64,000 nt of DNA from positions 1 to 64,000 of the forward strand of contig JBHJGS010000035.1 of assembly GCA_050331575.1 (NCBI GenBank). The letters are read 5' to 3'. The translations under genes and the position numbers were made by a program. Below are positions 43,341-50,795 of the stretch, one piece after another (within the stretch, counting starts at the first letter, position 1; each line of letters opens with the position of its first letter). The notes beneath the pieces are model-generated. The model searched no databases. It had not been told where the DNA came from and saw only the letters and a list, made by a program, of their open reading frames with translations. Source of the DNA: JBHJGS01 sp050331575. Its GTDB lineage: Bacteria > Pseudomonadota > Alphaproteobacteria > Sphingomonadales > Rhodothalassiaceae.

Positions 43341-44147
43341 ATGATCCGTGGTTTGTTGACGCTGACCGCCCTAGCCTGTGTCACCGCCGGCCAGCCGGCA
43401 TGGGCCGGGGCCTGGACCCTGCCGAAAGGCGCGGGCTACAACAAAGCCGCGCTCAACCTGTTTTTCTCCGATGATACCTTCGGGCCGGCCGCGCCGGGAT
43501 TTGAGCGCTTCAGCGATATCAATGTCAATTATTACGGCGAATATGGTCTTCAAGACAATTTGACGTTGATCGGCCAACTTCTGTTGCGGCGCTCGACCAC
43601 GACCTTCGATGGTGATCAGACCGTCAATGCCGGGGCAGGCGATTTCGATCTCGGGCTGCGCTATAATTTCTTGAATGACGGCTTCGTTCTGTCGGGCCAA
43701 TTCCTGTTCAAGGGACCGTATCTTTATGACGAGGACGCAGCCTTGCCCCTGGGCAATGGGCAGGAAGATTTCGAATTCCGACTGCAATTGGGCCGGTCGC
43801 TGCACCCGTTTGGCTATTTCGGCGTGGAAGCGGCGTATCGTTTGCGCTTGGAAGAACCGGCCGACGAATTCCGGTACCTGATCGAATACGGCTTTGACGC
43901 CACCGAAAATCTGTATCTCCGCACCAAATTGGATGTCATCGAATCGCTTGGCAACACGGATCCGGTGTTCGACCCGAGCGGCAATCCGAATTTTCCGTTC
44001 GCCTTCGATCTGGGGCGGCTGGAAGGCACCGCGGGCTGGCGCTTTTCCGACACCTGGTCAGGCGAATTCACCTTCACCCGCAACCTGTTCGGGGACAATA
44101 TTCTGCGCGGCAACAGCTATCAGTTCGGTTTGATTTACGAATTCTGA
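43341..44147 (+). CDS. Outer-membrane beta-barrel protein of unknown function
   Basis: Secreted protein of 268 residues with a signal peptide (MIRGLLTLTALACVTAGQPAWAGAW). It has regularly spaced amphipathic strands (DINVNYYGEYGLQDNLTLIGQLLLRRS, FDLGLRYNFLNDGFVLSGQFLFKGPYLY, FEFRLQLGRSLHPFGYFGVEAAYRLRL) and a C-terminal aromatic residue (QFGLIYEF), consistent with an outer-membrane barrel. I do not recognise the family. Its TGA overlaps the ATG of the glycosyltransferase (TGATG), linking it to glycan synthesis or export. Start supported by GGGGAGAG before ATG 43341. Confidence 0.8.
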   Translation: MIRGLLTLTALACVTAGQPAWAGAWTLPKGAGYNKAALNLFFSDDTFGPAAPGFERFSDINVNYYGEYGLQDNLTLIGQLLLRRSTTTFDGDQTVNAGAGDFDLGLRYNFLNDGFVLSGQFLFKGPYLYDEDAALPLGNGQEDFEFRLQLGRSLHPFGYFGVEAAYRLRLEEPADEFRYLIEYGFDATENLYLRTKLDVIESLGNTDPVFDPSGNPNFPFAFDLGRLEGTAGWRFSDTWSGEFTFTRNLFGDNILRGNSYQFGLIYEF

Positions 44148-45610
44148 TGAGCGCGCTCGCGGCCCTCGTTTTGGTTGGGCACTATAGCCTGCTTGTGCTG
44201 TTGTGTCTGTTCGGGATGCACCGGCTGATCATCGCCGGGCGGGCGCTGATGCTGACGCAGCGCGGCCCGCTGCAGCCGGTCCCGGACGCGTTCCGATCGC
44301 TTCCGCCGGTCACCGTGCAGCTGCCGGTCTACAACGAAAAGCAGGTGATCGGACGGCTAATCGATGCGGCCGCGCAGTTGGACTATCCAGCCCACGCACT
44401 GAGCATTCAGGTGCTAGACGACAGCACCGACGAAACCGCGCCGCTGGCGGCGGAGCGGGTGGCTTATTGGCAGTCCCGCGGCGTGCGGATCGCCCACATC
44501 CGCCGGCGCAGCCGGGCTGGATTCAAGGCCGGCGCCTTGGCGCACGGGCTGTGCCTGACCGATGCTCCCTTCGTGGCCGTGTTCGATGCGGATTTCGTTC
44601 CGGACCCGGGATTGCTGAAGGCATTGGTCGTTCCTATGGCCGATCCCGCCATCGGCATGGTCCAAGCGCGCTGGGATCATCTGAACCGACGCTCCAGCCT
44701 GCTGACCCGGGTTCAGGCGATTATGCTGGACGCGCATTTTGCCATCGAACAGCAGGTGCGCCATGCCACCGGGCGCTATTTTAACTTTAACGGCACCGCT
44801 GGCCTTTGGCGGGTGGCGGCGATCCGGCACGCCGGCGGCTGGCACGGTGACACCATCACCGAGGATCTTGATCTGAGCTACCGCGCGCAGCTGGCAGGCT
44901 GGCAGTTTCGCTATTTGAACGACGTGACCTGCCTCAGTGAACTGCCGCCGACCTTGAGCGCGTTCAAGAGCCAGCAACATCGCTGGAGCAAGGGCGGCAT
45001 TCAGGTGATGCGCAAGCTGCTCGGCCGGGTTTGGGCGGCGCCCACGCCGCTTGGCCACAAGCTGGAGGCGGCCGCGCATCTGGCCGGGAATTTGGCACAT
45101 CTGGCAATGCTCATTGATACGCTGGTGTTCCTGATCCCCAGCCTGTTGCTGCGGCAAGGGATCGGCGCGGCGGGGTTGGCGGTGGACGCGCTGCTGTTGG
45201 TGTTCGCCAGCTTGTCGCACATGATCTTTTACCTGGTGGGCCAGAAGATGCTGGGCCGGCCGGTGATCAGCGCGCTTCGCTATGTGCCTGCGCTGATGGC
45301 GACGGCCATTGCCCTGGCGGTGAACAATGGCCGCGCGGTCGCTGAGGCGCTGCTTGGCCATGTCAGCGGCTTTGTTCGCACACCGAAAAGCGGCGAGACC
45401 GACCAGACTATGGCGTGGCGCCGGCGGCCGCGACGGACCCGCCAGTTTCGGCGGCTGGCGGGGTGGCCGGAGCTGGCAGCCGGGCTGACCTACACGCTTT
45501 GCCTGCTTTGGTGTGCGTCCAATGGCCTATGGCTGGCGGTTCCGTTTATGAGCCTGTTCGTTGTGGGCTTTTTGTCCGCCGCCACGGTCAGCCTGGCCGA
45601 ACGGGCATGA
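44147..45610 (+). CDS. Membrane glycosyltransferase family 2 (cellulose-synthase-like)
   Basis: Processive-type GT2 of 487 residues. An N-terminal helix is followed by the GT-A domain: VTVQLPVYNEKQVIGRLIDAAAQLDYP, VLDDSTDE, FDADFVPD (metal-binding DxD), FNGTAGLWRVAAI, TEDLDLSYRAQLAGW (catalytic Asp) and QQHRWSKGG, the QxxRW acceptor/processivity motif. About four further helices follow, e.g. LIDTLVFLIPSLLLR. It would polymerise a beta-linked glycan or glycosylate a lipid at the inner membrane. Coupled by overlaps to the barrel protein upstream and the GT-C-like protein downstream. Confidence 0.92.
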   Translation: MSALAALVLVGHYSLLVLLCLFGMHRLIIAGRALMLTQRGPLQPVPDAFRSLPPVTVQLPVYNEKQVIGRLIDAAAQLDYPAHALSIQVLDDSTDETAPLAAERVAYWQSRGVRIAHIRRRSRAGFKAGALAHGLCLTDAPFVAVFDADFVPDPGLLKALVVPMADPAIGMVQARWDHLNRRSSLLTRVQAIMLDAHFAIEQQVRHATGRYFNFNGTAGLWRVAAIRHAGGWHGDTITEDLDLSYRAQLAGWQFRYLNDVTCLSELPPTLSAFKSQQHRWSKGGIQVMRKLLGRVWAAPTPLGHKLEAAAHLAGNLAHLAMLIDTLVFLIPSLLLRQGIGAAGLAVDALLLVFASLSHMIFYLVGQKMLGRPVISALRYVPALMATAIALAVNNGRAVAEALLGHVSGFVRTPKSGETDQTMAWRRRPRRTRQFRRLAGWPELAAGLTYTLCLLWCASNGLWLAVPFMSLFVVGFLSAATVSLAERA

Positions 45611-46932
45611 GGCGCGCCGCCATCCCGGGTGCAGTGGCGCTTCTGGTCGCGCTTCTGTGCTTGAGCCTGTACCGGCTTCCGCTTTGGTTCCCCGAGCATC
45701 TCGGCAGCGCCTATATCATGGTGCATCTGGGGCTAACCGCAGCGATGGTGCTGGCGTGGCGGACCGGGCTGCACCCGCATTGGGTGCTCATCATCGGCGT
45801 CGCCGCCAGGTTGCTCCTGGTCGGAACCGAGCCGTTCACCACCCATGATGTTGCTCGGTACTTGTGGGACGGCGCGGTGCTGCTGGAGGGGCTCGACCCT
45901 TATCGTTTCCATCCCGACCATGATGCCGTGGCCGGACTTCGCGCGGTTTGGCCGACGCCGGAGGAGCATGCCGCTTATCCGACCCTGTATCCGCCGCTGG
46001 CCCTGGCGCTGTTCGCGCTGGCCGCCGTGGCCGGGCCGGTTGGCGGCGTGCTGGTGTTCAAGGGGCTTTTGGCGGCTGCCGGCGTGGCGACGCTGTGGCT
46101 GGGCCGAGATCTGCTGGCCCGGCGCGGCGCGCTCAGCGTGTTTCCGCTGTTGGCCTTGTCGCCGATCCTGCTGCTGGAAACGGGCGTGGGCGGCCACGTT
46201 GATGCGGTGTGCGCTCTCAGCGTGATGGCCGCGTTCTGGGCGCTGGAGCGGCAACGCCCGGGCTGGGCGGGTCTCGCCCTGGGCTTGGGGGCGGCGGTCA
46301 AGCTCATGCCCGCGATCCTGATCGTACCGATTGCGGTTTCCTTGCGGTGGCGGTCGGGCTTGGCAGTGCTGCTGGGGGCGGCCGCTGGGATGGCCGGTAT
46401 CTACAGTCTGGCCGTGGGCGCGGGCTTGGTGCCGCTTGGCGCGCTGCCGGTGTTTTTCGAGAAATGGCGGTTCGGAGCGCCGCTGTTTGCGGCGGTCGCT
46501 GCGCTGTGGCCGCAGTCGGCTCCGGCGGGCTTGGCGGGCCTTGGCGCCTTGCTTATTGCATTGGCCGGCTTAGTGGCGCGGCGTGATCGCCAGACCGGCT
46601 GCGTTTTGGCGCTATCGGCGCCCTTGTTGGTAAGCCCGGTGGTGTTTCCCTGGTATCTGTGTGTGCTGGTGCCGTTAGCCTGCTTGCGGCCCGGCCCCTT
46701 CATCTTGCTGTGGCTGACCGTCGCCCCGCTCAGCTATGAGGTGTTGGACCGGTTCGTCGCGGACGGACGATGGCAGCCGCAGATCTGGCCGTTGGCGGTG
46801 ATCGGCGCGGGCTGGATCATCGGCCTGGTCTGGCCGCGCCCGGCCATTGTCCGTGCCGCCGCGGCACGTCTTGACTCCGTGCGCGGCAGGGCGGCGCTGG
46901 CAATGGGGTATCGCGCATCCACCCCGGTTTAG
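45607..46932 (+). CDS. Polytopic GT-C/GT87-like glycosyltransferase
   Basis: Membrane protein of 441 residues with about ten or more helices. The first loop carries an acidic motif (TTHDVARYLWDGAVLLEGLDPYRFHPDH), the catalytic region of mannosyltransferase-like DUF2029/GT87 proteins, followed by YPTLYPPLALALFALA and GGHVDAVCALSVMAAFWALERQRPGWAGLALGLGAAVKLMPAILI, the family 'K-x-x-P' helix. It would transfer a sugar from a polyprenyl phosphate donor on the periplasmic side. The ATG overlaps the GT2 stop (ATGA). The exact glycan is unknown. Confidence 0.8.
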   Translation: MRRAAIPGAVALLVALLCLSLYRLPLWFPEHLGSAYIMVHLGLTAAMVLAWRTGLHPHWVLIIGVAARLLLVGTEPFTTHDVARYLWDGAVLLEGLDPYRFHPDHDAVAGLRAVWPTPEEHAAYPTLYPPLALALFALAAVAGPVGGVLVFKGLLAAAGVATLWLGRDLLARRGALSVFPLLALSPILLLETGVGGHVDAVCALSVMAAFWALERQRPGWAGLALGLGAAVKLMPAILIVPIAVSLRWRSGLAVLLGAAAGMAGIYSLAVGAGLVPLGALPVFFEKWRFGAPLFAAVAALWPQSAPAGLAGLGALLIALAGLVARRDRQTGCVLALSAPLLVSPVVFPWYLCVLVPLACLRPGPFILLWLTVAPLSYEVLDRFVADGRWQPQIWPLAVIGAGWIIGLVWPRPAIVRAAAARLDSVRGRAALAMGYRASTPV

Positions 46933-46966
46933 CGGCATGGCCAGGCCAACTTGATTGGATGTTGCC

Positions 46967-49900
46967 CTAGTGAAAATCGCGGCTTCTGGGCACCAGGTCC
47001 CGGGCCTCGCGCGGGTGGCGCTGGACGGGCAGGCGCTTCAGCAGACCGTCGCGGATGCGGGCGGCCATGGCGGGGTCACGCGGATGGGCCAGGCGGCCGC
47101 TGGCGGCCCGTTCGGTGGTGATCTCGCCCGGTGGCAGCGGCACCAGGGGATTGCGGATCTCGTCGCAGCGAAACGGCGGCAGGGCCAGATGCTCGGCCTG
47201 TTCGGACAACATCAATAACAGGTCGCTGCGGTCCTCCACCCGGGTCGCCATCAGATGCACAATGTCTTCGGAGCGTTCGATGCGGCCGCGGATCAGCGCC
47301 AGGCGGCTGCCCATGATCTCCTTGCGGAAACGCTCCACCAATTTGGGCCAGAACACCGCGTTCACCACGCCGGTCTCGTCCTCCATGGTCAGGAACACCA
47401 CACCTTTGGCGCTGCCCGGGCGCTGGCGCACCAGCACGATGCCGGCGGCGGTGATCGGGCTGCCATGGGCGGCCGTGCGCACGCGATTGGCGCAGGTGAC
47501 GCCAAGCTCGGCCAGGATCGGCCGCAGAAAGCTCAGCGGATGCGCGCGCAAGGACAGGCGCAGGGACTGATAATCCTCCACCACGGCTTCAGCGGGTAGA
47601 AGCGGCGGCAGGGCGGCCTTTGCCTCCTGCACGCATTCCGCGGCGTCTGCGGCGGCGAACAGGGGCAAGGCCGGGCTTTTGGCCAGGCCTTTGACCGCCC
47701 ACAAGGCCTGGCGCCGCTCCAGCCCCAGGCCGCGCAGGGCATCGGCCTCGGCCAGCCGCTCCAGGGCGGCCACGGACACGCCGGACAGCCGCTTCAGTTG
47801 ATCCAGCGCCGCAGCAGATGTTTCCGGGTCGGGCAGGGGGCTTGTGCCGCCGCGCTGGACGCCCGCCGGTGCTGCCGGCGCGGCGACGGATGATTTGACC
47901 GCCAGCAATTGCCGGGCCTCCGCCTCGGTCAGGCCCTTGATCTGGCGCAGGCCCAGGCGCACCGCGAAACCGCCTTGGCTTTTGGCGCAGGGTTCCAGCG
48001 TGCAGTCCCAGTCTGAGCGCATCAGGTCCGGCCCGCGCACCACCACGCCATCGTCACAGGCGTCGCGCACCAGCTGGGCGGGGGCGTAAAAGCCCATCGG
48101 CTGGGCGTTCAGAATGGCGGCACAAAAGGCCGCCGGGTAATGGCATTTCAGCCAGGCCGAGACATAGACAAGCAGGGCGAAGCTGGCGGCATGGCTTTCC
48201 GGAAAGCCATATTCGCCGAAGCCTTCGATCTGCTTGAAGCAGCGGGTGGCGAAGTCCGGATCATAGCCGCGCGCGACCATGCCCTCGATCATCTTCTGCT
48301 GGAAGGTGTGGATGGTGCCGACCTTGCGGAAGGTGGCCATGGCACGGCGAAGCTGATCGGCCTCGCCGGGCGAGAAATGCGCGGCGACGATGGCGATGCG
48401 CATGGCCTGTTCCTGAAACAAGGGCACGCCGAGCGTCTTCTTCAGCACCCGTTCCAGCTCATCGGGCGGGCCATGCTCCGGCCCCGGGGCGGGATAGGCC
48501 GCCTGTTCCAGCCCGTCCCGCCGCTTCAGATAAGGATGCACCATATCGCCCTGGATCGGGCCGGGGCGCACGATCGCCACCTCGATCACCAGATCATAGA
48601 AGCAGCGCGGCTTCAGCCGCGGCAGCATGTTCATCTGCGCCCGGCTTTCCACCTGGAACACGCCGATGCTGTCGGCCGCACACAGCATGTCATAGACCGC
48701 CGGATCCTCCCGCGGCACACTGGCCAGGCTGAGCGGCCGATCATACTGCGCGGCCAACAGATCGAAACAGCCGCGGATGCAGCTGAGCATGCCCAGGGCC
48801 AGTACGTCGATCTTCAGAATGCCCAGCGCGTCCAGATCATCCTTGTCCCACTCCACGAAGGTGCGGTCGGGCATGGCGGCATTGGCGATCGGCACGATCT
48901 CGTCCAGCGGCGTGCGGGTCAGCACGAAGCCGCCAGCATGTTGCGACAGGTGGCGCGGAAAGCCGAGCAACTGATGGGTCAGCTCCAGCGTCTGTTTCAG
49001 ATGCGGATCGTTCGGATCCAGCCCTGCCTCGCGCACCTGGGCCGGATCCACCGCCTGGCCCCACTGGCCCCAGACCGTGCCGGCCAGGGCGGCGGTGACA
49101 TCCTCGCTCAGCCCCATGACCTTGCCGACCTCGCGCACGGCACTGCGCGGGCGGTAGCTGATCACCGTGGCGGCGATGCCGGCATGGGCGCGGCCGTAGC
49201 GGGCATAGATATATTGGATCACCTCCTCCCGCCGGGAATGTTCGAAATCCACGTCGATGTCCGGCGGTTCATTGCGTTCAGCGGAGATGAAGCGCTCGAA
49301 CAGCAGGTCGATCTCGGTGGGGTTCACCGCGGTGATGCCCAGGCAATAGCAGATCACCGAATTGGCCGCCGAGCCGCGCCCCTGGCACAGAATGCCGCGC
49401 GATCGGGCGAAGCTGACAATATCATGCACGGTCAGGAAATAGGGCGCATAGTTCAGCTGCTCGACCAGCGCCAGCTCATGGCCGAGAACGGAGGAGACCG
49501 TTTGGGGGATGCCGTCGGGAAAGCGGGTGCGCGCGCCTTGCCAGCTCAGCTTGACCAGCTGCGACTGCGGCGTCTCGCCTTCCGGCACCGGCTCTTCGGG
49601 ATAGTCGTAGCGCAATTCGTCCAGGGAAAAGCGGCACTGGCTAACGATCTGAAGCGTGGCGTCAAGCGCGTGCTCGTATCCCTTGAACAGCTTGGCCATT
49701 TCCGCCGGGGTCTTCAGGTGCCGTTCGGCATTTTTCTGCAGCCGCCAGCCGGCCTCGGTCAGCGCCACGCCCTCCCGGATGCAGGTCAGCACATCGGTCA
49801 GCGGCCGGCGCGCCGGGTCGTGATAGAGCACGTCATTGCTGGCCAGCAAGGGAGTGCCGGCGGCGCGCGCGATCTCGTCCAGCCGGGCCAGCCGCGCCCG

Positions 49901-50377
49901 GTCCTGCCCGTCCAGCCGGCAGGCCGCAGCCAGAAAGACCGGCCCGGTGAGGGTGTTGCGAAGCTGCTGAAGCATGTGGGGCAGATCCGCCTCGATCTGA
50001 TCCGGCGGCACCAGGGCGAAGCAGGCATCGGGGTCGGCCGCGGCCAGATCCGCCAGGTGCAGATGGCAGTCGCCCTTGTCCGCGCGCCTTTGCCCCAAGC
50101 TGATCAGCTTGGACAGCGCGCCATAGCCGGCGCGCGCGCGCGGCCAGGCCAGCACGGCCAGGCCGTCCAAAAGATCCAGCCGAACCCCGGGCACAAACCG
50201 CACGCCATGCTGTTTGGCGGCCTGATGGGCGCGGACCAGGCCGGCGAAGCTGTTACGGTCGGTCAACGCGATGGCGTGAAGCCCCAGCACGTTGGCCGCC
50301 AGCACCAGCTCATCGGGATGGGCGCCGCCGCGCAGGAAGCTGAAATTGGAAGTGACCTGAAGCTCGGCATAGCGCAT
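46967..50377 (-). CDS. dnaE2: Error-prone DNA polymerase DnaE2 (ImuC)
   Basis: C-family polymerase of 1136 residues used for mutagenic lesion bypass. N-terminal PHP domain (YAELQVTSNFSFLRGGAHPDELV, LHAIALTDRNSFAGLVRAH). Polymerase palm residues: ILCQGRGSAANSVICYCLGI and PPDIDVDFEHSRREEVIQYIYARYGR (catalytic Asp-x-Asp). The finger/thumb region carries IVRPGPIQGDMVHPYLKRR, and the C-terminal OB region (GIVLVRQRPGSAKGVVFLTMEDETG) the DnaE2-type short tail without a tau-binding extension. A LexA-type box lies 36 bases before the start. The usual partners imuA and imuB are not in the window. Confidence 0.96.
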   Translation of the reverse strand: MRYAELQVTSNFSFLRGGAHPDELVLAANVLGLHAIALTDRNSFAGLVRAHQAAKQHGVRFVPGVRLDLLDGLAVLAWPRARAGYGALSKLISLGQRRADKGDCHLHLADLAAADPDACFALVPPDQIEADLPHMLQQLRNTLTGPVFLAAACRLDGQDRARLARLDEIARAAGTPLLASNDVLYHDPARRPLTDVLTCIREGVALTEAGWRLQKNAERHLKTPAEMAKLFKGYEHALDATLQIVSQCRFSLDELRYDYPEEPVPEGETPQSQLVKLSWQGARTRFPDGIPQTVSSVLGHELALVEQLNYAPYFLTVHDIVSFARSRGILCQGRGSAANSVICYCLGITAVNPTEIDLLFERFISAERNEPPDIDVDFEHSRREEVIQYIYARYGRAHAGIAATVISYRPRSAVREVGKVMGLSEDVTAALAGTVWGQWGQAVDPAQVREAGLDPNDPHLKQTLELTHQLLGFPRHLSQHAGGFVLTRTPLDEIVPIANAAMPDRTFVEWDKDDLDALGILKIDVLALGMLSCIRGCFDLLAAQYDRPLSLASVPREDPAVYDMLCAADSIGVFQVESRAQMNMLPRLKPRCFYDLVIEVAIVRPGPIQGDMVHPYLKRRDGLEQAAYPAPGPEHGPPDELERVLKKTLGVPLFQEQAMRIAIVAAHFSPGEADQLRRAMATFRKVGTIHTFQQKMIEGMVARGYDPDFATRCFKQIEGFGEYGFPESHAASFALLVYVSAWLKCHYPAAFCAAILNAQPMGFYAPAQLVRDACDDGVVVRGPDLMRSDWDCTLEPCAKSQGGFAVRLGLRQIKGLTEAEARQLLAVKSSVAAPAAPAGVQRGGTSPLPDPETSAAALDQLKRLSGVSVAALERLAEADALRGLGLERRQALWAVKGLAKSPALPLFAAADAAECVQEAKAALPPLLPAEAVVEDYQSLRLSLRAHPLSFLRPILAELGVTCANRVRTAAHGSPITAAGIVLVRQRPGSAKGVVFLTMEDETGVVNAVFWPKLVERFRKEIMGSRLALIRGRIERSEDIVHLMATRVEDRSDLLLMLSEQAEHLALPPFRCDEIRNPLVPLPPGEITTERAASGRLAHPRDPAMAARIRDGLLKRLPVQRHPREARDLVPRSRDFH

Positions 50378-50412
50378 CGCACGGCTCTCCGCAGGACCGG
50401 CGTTAACAGATC

Positions 50413-50427
50413 GTTCTTATAATGTTC
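50413..50427 (-). promoter_or_regulatory. LexA/SOS box upstream of dnaE2
   Basis: GTTC-N7-GTTC (spacer TTATAAT), the direct-repeat operator typical of alphaproteobacterial LexA, is centred about 43 bases upstream of the dnaE2 ATG. On the minus strand it reads GAAC-N7-GAAC. The spacer also offers a -10-like TATAAT on the plus strand. Confidence 0.8.
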
Positions 50428-50456
50428 TCATGCGCTGCCGGCAAGGCCGGTCGTGA

Positions 50457-50570
50457 TTATCCAAGCACTCGGATGACCCCGAGGATCGCCGTGGCCAGGG
50501 CTGCCATGCCGCCCAGCAACATCACTAGACGACCTGGCCTCCCGCTTCCATCCTCTTCGTCGCGCGACAT
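50457..50570 (-). CDS. Possible small membrane protein
   Basis: A 37-residue frame, charged at the start (MSRDEEDGSGRPGR) and then one hydrophobic helix (LVMLLGGMAALATAILGVIRV). No clear ribosome-binding site precedes the ATG. The composition is typical of small single-helix membrane proteins and lies upstream of dnaE2 on the same strand, but only composition supports it. Confidence 0.3.
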   Translation of the reverse strand: MSRDEEDGSGRPGRLVMLLGGMAALATAILGVIRVLG

Positions 50571-50691
50571 GGGGGTTGCTAGAGACAATGGCGCCTTTCT
50601 ACACAGGCTTTCAACCCAACTGGCGTCCGATCGGCCTGCCATAGTGCAGATGCGCGCAGCCAAGTGGCTTGGCAAGCTCCGGTCTGCTGCC

Positions 50692-50750
50692 CTAGGGCAT
50701 TATCCGACCAGGCGCGATCGCGCGTGGTCGGATGAAACAGCGCGCTGCTA
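50692..50750. repeat. Dispersed palindromic repeat, copy 2
   Basis: A 32-base near-perfect palindrome (50702-50733; outer arms ATCCGACCA/TGGTCGGAT, self-complementary core GCGCGATCGCGC, one mismatched pair), flanked by CCTAGGGCAT on the left and GGATGAAACAGCGC on the right. Flanks match copy 1 at 24833-24900. It lies just upstream of the carboxylase gene. Confidence 0.6.
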
Positions 50751-50795
50751 TCATTGGCGATCAACCCGCCCCCGCCGTCCGCCCGGAGCTGCCCC

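Noticed and set aside
46967..50377. Identification as the replicative DnaE
   Set aside because: Lacks the C-terminal tau-binding extension, has DnaE2-type length and motifs, and carries a LexA box.
48140..50422. A 760-codon open frame on the plus strand opposite dnaE2
   Set aside because: It is antisense to an unmistakable polymerase with conserved motifs; long antisense frames are expected at this high GC content, and the translation is His/Gln/Arg-rich with no domain.
50702..50733. Palindrome considered as a replication origin or attachment site
   Set aside because: No DnaA boxes, AT-rich region or integrase nearby, and a related copy exists at 24.8 kb, which fits a dispersed repeat.
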